The position numbers and the translations under genes were made by a program. The notes under the pieces are model-generated. The model was not told where the DNA came from. It saw only the letters and a list, made by a program, of their open reading frames with translations, and searched no databases. From assembly GCA_020631735.1 (NCBI GenBank), contig CM036170.1:71873737-71937736 (forward strand): a stretch of DNA of 64,000 nucleotides, given 5' to 3'. Within the stretch, counting starts at the first letter, position 1. Every line of letters starts with the position of its first letter. Positions 46,848-58,887 of the stretch are shown piece after piece. Origin of the DNA: Saccharum officinarum. Taxonomy: Eukaryota; Streptophyta; Magnoliopsida; Poales; Poaceae.

Positions 46848-48730
46848 CCGAATTTTTTACTATTTGGCCCTTTTTTTTGAAAAAAATTTATATTTAGACC
46901 TTTGGGCGAAGTAAACTCAACTTTGGACCCTGGGGGTCGACGCCATGATTCATGGCGTCGAGGTTACACGTCTCGACGCCGTGACTCACGGCGTCGAGCT
47001 TCGTGGTCCTATTTGACGTGGCAGATGATCTGGCAGACAGCTCGACGCCGTAGATCACGGTGTCGAGCTCGGCGCCGTGATCTACGGCGTCGAGCCTGGA
47101 TTCATCTGATTACTTTGCTGGGGGCTTCACTAGCTAGTAGTGTATAGGAGTAGTACTTTAGATCAAATTGAGAGCCTGGGTGGCCAGCTGGCCGCACGCC
47201 GCGCTTTGCGTTGCGTCCATCGCAAGCTGTGCGCCGGTCGCTGCGCTCTGTCTCAGCCTCTGCCCTCTGCTCTCCTGGGCTCCTGGCCGGTGGCCATCCT
47301 TCTCGTTACCTCCTCTGACGGCGCGAGTGAATTCGACCGGTCCGCTTTTTCCACAATGTTCTTGCGGGTCCCTTGTCTGCCGCCTGCCGACGGCCAGAGG
47401 GTCTCCTCTTTTCGTCGGCGGCCAGTGCTTTTGCTCCGCCAATGGCGTTTTTGTGTGCTTCGCCTTCGCGCGTACGGTGGTCGGTGGGAGTTAAAGGGGC
47501 TACATCCTACGTAGAGGTAGAGTACATGGCAATGCCATGCGAGTTCGAATAAAAGGCGCCGTCTTCAAATGTGGAGGGAAGCAAAGCTCTGGCGCGCTCC
47601 CTTTCGCCACCGGCTAGCCGCGAACCGTCCGTCCGTCTCCAGCAAGTGTACGCCGTGTGCCAAAAGCAGCAAAGCAACTGCCTGCAAACTGCACCTGGAT
47701 CCATATGCTTCGATTCAGCATAGCATGGTGGAGTATACAGAGCGCACAATATCGTATTGTCACCGTTATTTGCTTCGCTACAAGTATGTATGTCGCGCAT
47801 GCCTCCGGCGGCCTGCCCATCGGCAATGACCAATGATTGGGAACCAGTGTGGCTGCGAGTTGCAACCTCAGCACTTGCCACGTAGCTAGAGTGGACCTGG
47901 TCACCCGCAGAGACACAGACACAGGGTTGGTGTGTGACTAATAAATCTGACAATGGTCATGATTAGTTCCCAAATTCACCATAAATTCTACTATGCAAAA
48001 AGAAGATTCTCCGTCACATCAAAATACCGGTACATGTATGGAGCACTAAATGTAGATGAAATCAAAAACTAATTGCACAGTTTTGTTGTACTTTGCGAAA
48101 CGAACGTTTTAAGTCTAATTAATCAATGTTTGGACAATTATTACCCAATAAAAACAAAAATGCTAGTGTCGCTACAGTGATTCGGGATCCCGATTTGGAA
48201 ATCTAAACAAGGCCAATGCGTGCAATGCCGCCGGCGATGCAGATCGGGTTAGTAACCATGGCAGCAGTTGCTGCTGCGATTCATTCGTTGGGTCATGGAC
48301 GGCTCGTGGTAGACGCGGAGTGCAGTAGTAGGCTGGGCTCGAACTTTCATCTCTGCATGCGCAGCGCAGTGGTCGTACTCTCGTAAAGTCGTACGTGCTA
48401 CTAATGTCGTGACACGTCGCCCCCAAAGGCTGGGGGCTTCACTGGCTAGCAGTAAGCCCCCAGCAAAGTAATCAGATGAATCCAGGCTCGACGCCGTAGA
48501 TCACGGCCCGAGCTCGACGCCGTAGATCACGGCGCCGAGCTGTCTGCCAGATCATCTGCCACGTCAAAATAGGTCTACGAAGCTCGACGCCGTGAGTCAC
48601 GGCGTCGAGACGTGTAAGCTCAACGCCATGAATCATGGCGTCGACCCGCAGGGTCCAAAGTTGAGTTTACTTCGTCCAAATGTCTAAAACGTGAATTTTT
48701 AAAAAAGGGTCAAATAGTAAAAAATTCAGG
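46848..48730. mobile_element. Nonautonomous DNA transposon with long palindrome-built inverted ends
   Basis: A 1,883 bp element is bounded by eight-base direct repeats CCTAGCTG (46840-46847 and 48731-48738). Its inverted ends of about 290 bp (46848-47138 and about 48441-48730) start CCGAATTTTTTACTATTTGG and CCTGAATTTTTTACTATTTG. Each end contains several perfect or near-perfect palindromes such as CGACGCCGTGACTCACGGCG and GACGCCATGATTCATGGCG. The interior has a GC-rich block (47160-47510) with no recognised protein, and a MITE at 47955. No transposase is present. Long inverted ends and an 8-9 base duplication suggest a Mutator-like or hAT-related nonautonomous family. The Arg-rich frame at 46902-47147 is an artefact of the palindromes. 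Confidence 0.75.
47955..48214 (+). mobile_element. MITE of the CTAAACAAGGCC group, nested
   Basis: A 260 bp element has a right end CTAAACAAGGCC and an eroded left end GGTCATGATTAG, with AAT on both sides (47952-47954 and 48215-48217). It is inserted inside the palindrome-ended transposon. Confidence 0.7.
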
Positions 48731-48758
48731 CCTAGCTGATCAGCTGACCCATTTCCCT

Positions 48759-48858
48759 NNNNNNNNNNNNNNNNNNNNNNNNNNNNNNNNNNNNNNNNNN
48801 NNNNNNNNNNNNNNNNNNNNNNNNNNNNNNNNNNNNNNNNNNNNNNNNNNNNNNNNNN
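48759..48858. other. Assembly gap, 100 N
   Basis: Exactly 100 N. It begins 20 bases after the right target duplication of the palindrome-ended transposon and cuts the ORF to its right. Confidence 0.99.
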
Positions 48859-49216
48859 TTCTTCATGAAGATTATCATTGTATTCTTCAGCATTCTCCAA
48901 CTGTTGCTCGAGCTCAAACTGACGAGCTCTCAGAACGTTCTCCTCGTGCCAGGCTTATCCCTCTGTTCTATCACACGGACCAACATGCGTTGACAGTTGC
49001 GGTTTGCCACTGTCAACCTCTGGACTGCAAGCGTTTCTTGATCACGATCAGAATCACTTGTTCAGTTGTTGCCGTGCTGCATTCCTGGCGGCAGTCACTC
49101 AGCCAACTCTGCCCTCAGCCTTTTCCACTCAGTAGGCTCGGGGGGGCTCACGTGAGCGGCTGTGACGCGGTGCCTGCCCCCAGTGGACTTACGACGGTCC
49201 TCTTGGTACGTGCCAT
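48859..49216 (-). pseudogene. Retrotransposon ORF with H3-tail-like N-terminus, partial and frameshifted
   Basis: ATG at 49216-49214 encodes MARTKRTV. One base further in frame the next codons read RKSTGG, so with a one-base gap the first 14 residues resemble the histone H3 tail (ARTKQTARKSTGG). The following sequence is unlike any histone. It runs through a Pro/Glu segment to a coiled coil whose best frame near the gap contains FELEQQLENAEEYND. Stops and further frame changes occur between 49110 and 48900. It lies about 750 bases downstream of a primer-binding site on the same strand, so it is best read as the first ORF of the gypsy-like element here. The rest is lost in the gap. Confidence 0.5.
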
Positions 49217-49964
49217 CTGTAGCAACAAGATAAATACGGCTTAAAGTGAGGATCATTTAGGGATACGAAATTTATTTAGTGGGAGTAGAATTTTTAGGAG
49301 GGAGTAAATGATATGTATGATATATTTAAACATGATGCATGCACTTCCGTACGTTCTCTCACCTTAGTAGAAACTAAAGGGCTAACGCTAAGCGGTGGCA
49401 TACATACGTTCTCTCATATAGCGAACTAGCGGTCTACTCGTTACGCTGTTAGTGTACCTGCAGAAAATTTCATTGCAGCCCAACAATTCCCAAAATATGC
49501 ACACAAGAAAGCAGTAAACTAAATACTCTCCATATACACATCCCCGGATGTATATATTTCAGTATCAAAGCTACCCGATTGATAGATGCCCACAATTAAG
49601 TGTTTTTACATAGTTACATGGTTTAAACATGTAAAGATGTAAGTCACCAAAACTACTCTCCCCTAGACCGCCGGTTGGACGATCATGCTCTCACAACTCA
49701 CACTTACCAGAGCGTCGAGGTAATTGATCCATACATTACCACCCAAGTGGATGGCATCCATACAATTTCACGCCGTATGGACGACGAAACAGAAACAAAC
49801 AAGGCCCCAAGTTAGTCTTTATAATAAGCACCTAAGAGTCCTTATTTGGGCTAAGGGTTGTGATCACTGGCATACCTATAAATAATTTTTAGAGTTTAAC
49901 CCTTTTCGCAAACAAATACTTTTTGTTTTTAATTACCCGTAAGATGTGTTTAATGTTGAATTAT
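49217..49964 (-). other. Leader of the gypsy-like element
   Basis: Noncoding sequence between the primer-binding site and the first ORF. A GGGGCCTTGTTTG stretch near 49805 (minus strand) may be the end of an old MITE. CTTGTTGCTACAG directly before the ATG resembles a splice acceptor. Confidence 0.45.
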
Positions 49965-49976
49965 GCTCCGGTACCA
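49965..49976 (-). other. Primer-binding site of the gypsy-like element
   Basis: On the minus strand TGGTACCGGAGC begins two bases after the LTR end. It differs at two positions from the initiator tRNA-Met complement TGGTATCAGAGC. Confidence 0.6.
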
Positions 49977-49978
49977 GC

Positions 49979-52900
49979 TGTAACAGAACCGACCAAATTA
50001 TAAGAGCACAAGTACAAAAACAAGCACCGAAGCGCTCAAATTTTCGAACTTGAGCCCATATAATCCCGGTAGTCAATCGAAACCACGAAGGATTTCAAAC
50101 CAACTCGCTTACAACCAGGATCGCATCATTCAACATACAACATCATACGTTACATTTCACAAATAGTGCTGAAATAAGTTTACACAAACGGAGTAGCAAT
50201 TATTACAAACAAGTTTGAAAGTAGCGGAAGCATAACACACACTAGTTAATTAAGTACTGCCAGTCTGGATGATCGACAACCCGCAAAAGCATGAGAAAAG
50301 TACATAAAGATGATCACGCCCAAGTGACCTAGTCATCATCACCCGCAGGTGGAGACACGTCTTGCAGAATCCCTGATAAAGCATGTCATCTGCAACAGGA
50401 GGGAATAAACCCTGAGTACTGGAATGTACTCAGCTAGACTTACCCGTCGAAAACCAGAAATAAGTGACACCAAGGATTATGCAAGGCTTACACAAGAGGC
50501 TAGCATATAACATTTTGCATAAAGGCATAAGTAATTTAAACTCTTGTCACCTGTACTAGCAGTTATTTTTAGCATTTACCTGTCATCTATCTTAGCACCT
50601 GTACTAAACATACACTTGATTATAATCAAACAACATGATTATTATATCCATAGCAGGTATATCATTATGGCAACGTTGTATCATTCCCTTAACCACCAGT
50701 TCATTTAATGAGTTCTACGTTGCCGCTGCTCAAGTCAAGTGCTCACTAACCGGGAGCGACGGCGATTCGAATCGAATTCCTATCTAGCTGGAGGGGTATT
50801 TCTAACACTCACCGGCAGGCCCCTGCCAGGGTCGCACAAGCCACCGTTTCATATGATTCAGGAATCGCGGGTCCGAATGATGTCGCGACCCCAAGGGCGA
50901 CACTCTGCCAGGTGATAGGGACTCTAACCCCCTTGGTCTCACGCCAATGTCCCCAAGCACATCCTTTCTCTCCTCCAAGAAGCAACCTACCATTCGATTC
51001 CCGGCCTGAACCACATTACTCGGCTTCGCGGTCGGAACGACTTATCCGGCCAACTAAGTGTTAGACTGCGTTCAACATGACTCAAGGACGTACAGCGAAT
51101 CGGTCCTTAAACGACTCAGACGGGCATAGCTCCACACCCAAGACGTGAAGTGTCTTGCGGCTGTACTATCGAACTCCCGCCCGGTCTCAAATTTCATTTT
51201 TAAGCATGGTTCCATCCACGATAGCCATAAAGCCACTCGTGACTCCTTCCTACATCTCGCGGATGACCGGAAATCACCCGACTTTTACCGTACTAAGCAG
51301 GGCTAAGCATTGACACGTGCCTAAACCTAATATAGGATTAAGTACGATATCTGGACAAGGACAGGTATAATGCAACAAGTGTTTTCATATAACTCCTACA
51401 ACTTAATGCAGTAAACAATTAAAAGTACTCAAGATATATTTATAAAACGATGGGTTCAGCATGCACCGGGGCTTGCCTTTCAGAAAAGTCGAGGGCCGGT
51501 GGTCTGGACACTCAGGAAGGTCGTCTGCGGGCACTCCTTCGCCTGCTGGATCCTCGGGCTCCTGCTGCTCCTGGTCCTCCTCCGGAATCACAGGCTCGAA
51601 TTCGAGAGTGTTACCCCCTCCGGTGCACCTATTGCATGAATGCACAATAAATATAATGGATGCATAAATGGGTGCAACATGCTCGGAATGAAATGCATTT
51701 CAGAATAAAATACTCTATTCAAGTTATTTTACTAGTACGTGCAAATCTCTTCTCTAGTAGAGAAGTACTCACCTAATCTACTTAACCTAAGATAAAGCTG
51801 CTCATCCTCAGTTAAGGCCCTAACACCTAACAAATACAAAAGTAGCATGTTTTAGGCTATTATACCATATCAAACAGCAAAACACCACAGAAAGCATTCT
51901 GGACAGCAGCTACTTGTTTTTATCACAACTGAAGATTTACAATTCCAAAAGATATGATCTAAGACAATCTGGAAAGCCTAAGAAATGCACTACAATTCAT
52001 TTTCAGACCTCAACTCCAAACTCCTAAGTTTTCCATGTCAAACTTCACAAGTTCCAGAATCTGTCTTCTCCAACACAGAGAGTAGCAGATTTTGAACTGT
52101 CACTTTAAACAACAGTAACTCTCAAACTACTAAGCCAAATGCTTCCAAATTTTAACACAAGCTAGTTCATCAAGTTTACTCCAACTTTGGTATTTACAAG
52201 TTGTCCAGCAACCAATTTTATCAAAGCCAAATTTAGAATTACTACTTAGCTGTCCAGAAAACCTAAAATTACAAAGGTTAAATATTTATTGATGTGGCAA
52301 ACATTCTCTAAAACCAAACTAATGCTACTACAAGTTCACAAATATCACAAAGACACCAGGAAGTAAGGTGTGCCCACCTAGAACATTTATTTAAACCCAT
52401 TTCTCAATTTACTTAAGTAATTAAGTGGAATTTCAAACATATGTGTAAACTGCTCCTAAAATTCTACAAAAATTACAGGGGACTCTCTGACCCAAAAAGA
52501 GACCACAGTAAAAATTTGAACAAGTTTTATTCACAGAAACTCCCTACACAAAATTCACAAGCTAATAAGACTGATTTTTGCATAAATAGGAAACCCTATT
52601 GAAAAGTGTCAAACAACAGATTTCATATTTTTCTTAGACAGTCTAGGGTACCAAGACATTCTCCAAAAAGTTATATGAACATTGCACATGTAGAAAAATC
52701 ACAAAAATTCATTTAAATATTTCCTAGAATAACCAGATAGCATAATAACTTGAAAAGTAATTAAGCATTGATGCCCAAATTTTTACCAGAGCTAGGGCTA
52801 GCATAGAGTAACCTACCCACCAAATTTCATGATTTATGGAACACTACAGCTCAAGTTATAAATTTAACAAATTTGCATGCATTCCAAAACACATTTAAAG

Positions 52901-55081
52901 GATCTATTAAATTCTTACAGAATTTAAACATCTCATGCCAGATCTATATTTTTCTAAAATACTACACATCATGAAGACCCCAACAAAATTTATCTCATGA
53001 TTTTTGGATCATTAAAACCCTAGATCTATATTTTTCCAACTTGTACAAAAAAATCAGTGACAAAATAATAAAAACGAATTTCATTTCGGGTGAACTGGGC
53101 CGGCCCGGAAGACGCGGCCCACGCTCGCGCGCGCGCGGCCTGCTCAGCGCTCCTGCCCGCGCTTGGCAACTGACAGGCGGGCCCCCGCAGTCAGGGACAG
53201 AGGGGCAGGGGAGGCGGAGACCCGCGAGCTCCGGCGAGCTCAAGCTCGTCGGAGGGAAGCTTGCTCGGGAAACCAAGCACACCCTCGCGTTCTCCGTCAT
53301 AAGGTGCTTCGATTCGTGCAAGAAGGAAGGCTCGGGTTGGAGTGGGAGGGGCTCGCCGTCGTGAGCGGTGGCCGGTGAGGGTCGGGTGGCGGTGTACTGC
53401 CGCCGGTGAGGCTGCACGGTCACATCTGAGCTCTGTACGAGCTTCACTGCAACAAGGCGGACTGATTGAGGTAGAGAAGGGAGATGGAGAGAGGCCCTAA
53501 CCACCCCGGCCACGGAACGCCGTGATGCGGGACGGTGAGCGCGACGACTGTGCTCGTCGTGTTCCGCTCCGACGAGGTCATATCCCATGGTAAGGTCTCG
53601 CCACAAGCATCCCCACCGATTACGGAGGTGAGAACGAGGTTCTTAACAGGAGTAGAATGAGGGAGGGGAGCTGGCCACGGTGGACCGTGGCGGCGGCGAT
53701 ACTCCGGTGAGCTCTAGTGGAGAGAAAATCGACAATACCTCCTCACCTCTACGAAATGGATCAAGCGCGATGTAGGGGAAGGTCCGGGAGCCTAAGGCGG
53801 AGCTGTGGGTGAAGTTAGGTAGGCTACCGTGCGGTGGTGAGCTCGCCCGGCCGCGGCGGGGTCGGAATGGCACTGCTCGTCGGACCAGAGAGCGAGGGAA
53901 TGGGGAAGGAGTGGCGTGAGTGCTGGGGACGGAGGTGTCGACTCCCACTTCACTCCCGCGCGTGAGCTCGCGACGTGGAGACGACAGCAGCACGCACGCG
54001 CCACGCGGCCACCGGACTCTGCCTGAGCGCCACGACGCGAGCCAGCTGCATGGCGTCGCCGTTTACTGAATGGAGGTTGCCTCGCTCGACTGACAGAGCA
54101 GTTTGGTCGCCGATTAACTCCCAAACCAGTGAGAACTAGGCATGGTTGATGTTGGCAATGTTGTAGAGCCACATGAGGACTACAAGTTTGTCAATTGGAG
54201 TTTGGGCTGGTTCGGCCTGGATTTGAAACTATAAGGCTCCAAAGTGGTGCCCCTTGAAACTGAAATGCAGTTTCAGAGATAACGCCGACTGAAACCCGAT
54301 TTTCTAGACACCATATCTCCTAAACCATTTAGAACTAGGTGATGGTGATATTGACAATGTTGTAGAGCTATGTGTGGACAACAACTTTGTCAATTGGCTC
54401 AAGGACTGATTCGCCTGGTTTGTGAGTTACAAGTTGTCAAAGTGAGGTACAGTGAAACGGTTTTCAGCTCAACACTTAGCAAAATTTGCTAAGTCCCAAA
54501 CAGCCCCTAATACTGACTTGTGGGCCACTTTTGAGCATGTTCTGATCATTTTCATGAGATGGCTATATTAGAACTTTTGTTCCTTATGAAATTCTCTACA
54601 ACTTTGCTTAAGGTTGCTCCTCCATGCAAGATTTCTAAGCTGGACTTTTTAATTGGTCAAACCAGATCACTCTAGGGTTCCAAACTTGGTCAACAATATT
54701 TGAAAGGGCAATTTGGTAAATTTGGTCAACATGAACATTGCTCCACTACTTACCCTAAATGTAATTAAGGTGTTATAAGACCTAATTAGCCACCCTACAC
54801 ATTGGTTGCACAAAATTCCTAGTGTCACATACTTTGGCACAAGTAATTCAACACTTTTACCCAAATGTTGCAAACTCATGTTGCACATGTTGCATGAGTG
54901 TGTTGCACAATACTTGCTAATTATGTTACACTAAAGTGGTTGACATATCTTCACAAAGGAAATTGCACATAAGGTACTTGTGTGTTGCATCACATAAAAT
55001 AACAAACATGAATGATGCATGCTTATGCTTATGCCATGCAAATGCAATACAATTATGGAGCTAAACACTTGAGGTGTTACA
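49979..55081 (-). repeat. 5.1 kb LTR of a Ty3/gypsy-like element
   Basis: On the minus strand it starts TGTAACACC at 55081 and ends TGTTACA at 49979, giving perfect seven-base inverted termini (TGTAACA/TGTTACA). It is followed by a primer-binding site. The TGTAACACC start is common among grass gypsy LTRs. At 55081/55082 it cuts abruptly into the gag gene of copia element C. A GC-rich block (53090-54060) is open on both strands without recognised domains, and the rest is AT-rich. There is no second LTR in the window. A length of 5.1 kb is long but known for some gypsy lineages. Confidence 0.6.
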
Positions 55082-56375
55082 GGTAGCACATGAAATGAGA
55101 GAGCTTCTCTCGAGCTAGCTTCTTCATCTTCCTTTCTCTTTTCTTTTCCCCTTTGGTCATATTCTTCTTGCTCTTGTTGAAACCAAGGCCACTCTTGTCA
55201 CCAAAGTTTCTTTGAGTTTTCAACATATGCTCAAAGGTGACTTTTAAGTTGTAGCACCTCTCTAACTTGTTGCTCAATTTCTTCACTTCACTTTTGAGCT
55301 CATTGTTCTCCTTCAAAATATTAGTCTCATAAGACATAGAAGTAGAACAAGCATATATATGTGAAGAATATGGCATATCTAATAAGTCATCACAAGAGGT
55401 GGACACATGCTTTCTCCCTACATCACATGGGTTAGTCACATTTTGCAATTGATCATTTGATCCATGTGATGATCTCTCATTAATTTTAATTTTATTTAAT
55501 AACATCTTAAAGAGAGAAGCATGTTCTTGTACCAAATTATCATGAGCAACACTAAGTTCCCCATGAGCTAATTTTAGCTCCTCATGTGAACAAGTAGTAA
55601 CATAAAGTAGATGCTTTTGTTGTTCACATGTGGTTTTTAGAAATGAGTTTTTATTTTCTAATTTCATGGTTTTAGCTTTCTCATTTTCTAAAGACATGTT
55701 CATGCTAGCAAGTCTACTAACAAGCTCATCATATGAATCAACATGATCAATCACATTATTATTTGATACCTTTGTGTCACCTAGTGACATGAAGCAATGT
55801 GATGTAGTGGATGGGCTTGTAGTAGCATCATCAAGGCCCGAGCATGAACCAACGTTGTCGCCATCAAGTGTGCTTGGGGTAGAAACATCACTTGCAACAC
55901 TTGATGCATCATCACCATCCTTGTTAAGTGAACTTGTGGTAGATCGATCATCATCATCACTTGACCATGAGGTGGAGCAATCCTCTACAACCATCGTGTT
56001 GTGGTCATGCTCAACATCATCATGTGCAACCTCCTTGGGCTTGACATCATCATCATCATCGGTGATAGCTCCATACTTTTCATTGAGATAGGCCCATATC
56101 TCATGAGCGGATTTGAGGTCCATGATCTTACCAAAGATCCTATCATCCAAAGATCTATACATGATGTTAGTAGCTTAGATGTCAAGATCTAGGCATTTCT
56201 CTTGTGCTTGAGTTAGATTATCGTCATCCAACACATGAGAAAAGCCTACATCTACCATCCACCACATTTGAGGGCAAATAAACTTAAAATTGCATATCAT
56301 CCAATTTTTTCACCGTGCAAAGTGCGTGCCATCAAACATGTGAGGACAATCAAAATCTAGTCCATATTCCGCCAT
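55082..56375 (-). pseudogene. Copia gag of element C, truncated
   Basis: The start MAEYGLDFDCPHMFDGTHFAR is a copia Gag N-terminus. The single frame is crossed by TGA at 56312-56310 and TAA at 56177-56175. Both are explained by G-to-A or C-to-T changes (from TGG and CAA), the pattern of deaminated methylcytosine. It continues with the DUF4219/UBN2 region (MDLKSAHEIWAYLNEKYG), a long Asp/Ser-rich segment, coiled coil (EHASLFKMLLNKIKI region) and a Lys-rich stretch. It ends at SHFMCY, where the first CCHC knuckle would begin, because the gypsy-like LTR interrupts it. Confidence 0.83.
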
Positions 56376-56411
56376 CCTCTCGGGTCGGTGAAGACCACAA
56401 ATGAGAGACCG

Positions 56412-56424
56412 GGCTCCGATACCA
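56412..56424 (-). other. Primer-binding site of element C
   Basis: On the minus strand TGGTATCGGAGCC, as in element A, follows two bases after the LTR. Confidence 0.85.
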
Positions 56425-56426
56425 AT

Positions 56427-58887
56427 TGAAGGGTCGAGATGACGGACTAGAGGGGGGGGTGAATAGTCCTTTCTAAAATTAACCGCGTCGGCAAACCGAA
56501 ACAAATGCGGAATTAAAACTATCGGTCTAGCCAAGACTACACCCCTCTATCTAAGTTCACAAGCACCTCACAAAGATCCTAATTATGTAACTAAGGTGTT
56601 TTCCTTAGCAAGAGCTCTCCTAAATAATTCTAGAGCAAGGTCACACAAACCTATGCACTAGTACTTTAGCAAAGCCGGGGAGCTCCTACACAATTCTAGT
56701 AAGCAAAAGCATGAAGCCACCTATGCTCACTAGCAATGCTCAATAGCAAGGCAACTAATGCCAAACTAGAGAACGCAAATTACTTAGCTACACAAACTAA
56801 GTAATATGGCTAACAAGGTTACACAAACCAAATTAGTCACGCAATGGGAGCTACTTCTATGCTAGACAAGCAAGAAGGTAACTAGCTACAAGCAAACTAG
56901 TTACAAGAGCAAATACACAAGCACAAGTATATGAATGTAAATACAAGCTTGTGAATCGAAAGCAAACCACCGAGAAGATGTACACAATGTTGACACAGCG
57001 GTTTTTCACCGAGGTTCACTTGGTTGCCACCAAGCTAGTCCCCGTTGTGGCGATACACCCACTTGATGGATCACGAGCTAATTGACTATCAAGAGTCAAA
57101 CCCTCAGCGGGTGCCGCACATCCACTCTCAAGATGGGGATCCTCCAAGCCACGAGCTTTACTAGAGTTGCTCTTCGCGATCCCTGCGGGGTGAGCACAAT
57201 CCCCCTCACAAATTCTCCTCCGGAGCCACGCACAATCTCCACGCATGCTTCAACGGAGTCGCAAGCCACCAAGCCGTCTAGGAGGTGGCAACCTCCAAGA
57301 GTAACAAGCACCACCGGCTTGCAACACGATCACCTAGTGCCACTCGATGCAATCCTCTCGATGCAACGCACTAGAATCACTCTCTCACTCGATCCGATGA
57401 ACACTATCAAGCATGAGTGAGTTAGAGGGCTTCCAAGCACTACCACATAAGCCACCAAGGCCAAAGTGTGCTCAGCTACCGGCCACAGCCGGCCAAGGCA
57501 TCTATTTATAACCCCACGGTCAAATAGAGCCGTTACCACTTCACTGGGCAGATTTCGGGACGACCGGACGCGCCGGTCGTAACTGACCGGACGCGCTCAG
57601 CCACGTCCGATCTCCAACGGTCACTGACCCCCAACGGTCAAACCAGCGACCGGACGCGCCGCTGCCATGACCGGACGCGCCGCTGCCATGACCGAACACG
57701 CCTCTGGCAATGACCGGACGCGCCGATCGCACAGTACCGCGCGCGCAACGACATGACCGGACGCGCTCCTTGCGACGACCAGACGCGACAGTGCCAGCGT
57801 CCGGTTAGAGTCCAGTAAGCACCTTCAATGATCGGACGCATCCGATCATGTGTGACCGGACGTGCCTCGCGTCCGATCATCCTTGCGTTCTGCAGTTCTC
57901 TCTGGGCGCATGACCGGACACGCCGGTCCCGCGAGTGACCGGACGCGCCGATTACAAACCCTAACACCCGTGTCTACGCTGTACTGACCGGACACGTCCG
58001 GTCATACCATGACCGTGTCCGGTGCAGCGTCCGGTCACCTCTGTGACCTCCGTTCGCCTCCGTTTCTTTTCTGACTTCCGGCGTAGTGGAAAATAGACAT
58101 TTCAACTTCTCAAAAACGCCTAAATCCCGCGCTCGCAAGCTCGGCGGGAGGGAGAGAGAACCCCAAACCCTCTCTACCACTCAAACTTCATCGCCTTTGT
58201 AAATGTGCCAACACCAACAAGTGATTACCACCTTGTGCACGTGTGTTAGCATTTTCATAATCATTTTACCGAAGGAGTTAACCACTCAACTTGCCTCGCC
58301 ACTCGATCCTAACACGTATGCAAAGTTAGATCGCTCAAGTGGCACTAGATGACCGATATGCAAACAAGTTTGCCCCTCTTGATAGTACGGTCATCTATCC
58401 TAAACCCGGTCATCAACTTCTCTACACACCTATGACCGGTGAAATGGAAATGCCCTAGGTTATACCTTTGCCTTGCGCATTCCACTCCATCTCCTCCGAC
58501 GTTTATGCAACACATGCACCAACCATATCACAAATGATATGATTCACTTCATATCATCATGTGACCTTGGTCCATTGATCTTGACCTCACTTGCTCTTCA
58601 CCGTTGCGTCAGTCCATCGGCGCCAAGTCTTGCTCAAGCTTCACCGCCTCACGGTCCATCGCTCCAAAGCCTCCGACTTGCCCTTCACACTTGCAACCGG
58701 TCCATCAAGCTAAGCCTCATCTTGATCTTCGCCACCTTGGTCACATGACTCCATGTCATGTCTCATATGCAATGAGCTCCTTCATGACATAATCATCTGT
58801 GGACTAATTCCCTGTGTATCTCACATAAACACAATTAGTCCACCTAAGGTTGTCATTCAATTACCAAAACCAAACAAGGACCTTTTA
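56427..58887 (-). repeat. 5' LTR of element C
   Basis: A 2.46 kb LTR on the minus strand ends ...CCCTTCA. The palindrome array lies at about 57560-58040 and TATAAATA is at 57510-57503. Its region at 58080-58200 shares the CTCTCTCCCTCCCGCCGAGC segment with families A, B and D. Confidence 0.8.

Larger units (their letters stand above)
55082..58887 (-). mobile_element. Copia/Sirevirus element C (5' LTR and gag), cut by a gypsy insertion
   Basis: On the minus strand the LTR is 58887-56427, the primer-binding site 56424-56412, and gag runs from 56375 down to 55082, where the gypsy-like LTR begins. Nothing of the remaining gag, pol or 3' LTR is present in the window. The LTR starts TAAAAGGTCC, consistent with TG to TA decay of the usual TGAAAGGTCC. 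Confidence 0.82.

Noticed and set aside
46902..47147. Arg-rich 81-codon frame
   Set aside because: It reads through the palindromic inverted end of a transposon, and its composition is explained by the repeats.
49175..49216. Genuine histone H3 gene
   Set aside because: Only the first 14 residues resemble H3. No histone fold follows, and the context is a retrotransposon.
48990..49244. 84-codon plus-strand frame
   Set aside because: It is the antisense shadow of the retrotransposon ORF on the minus strand.
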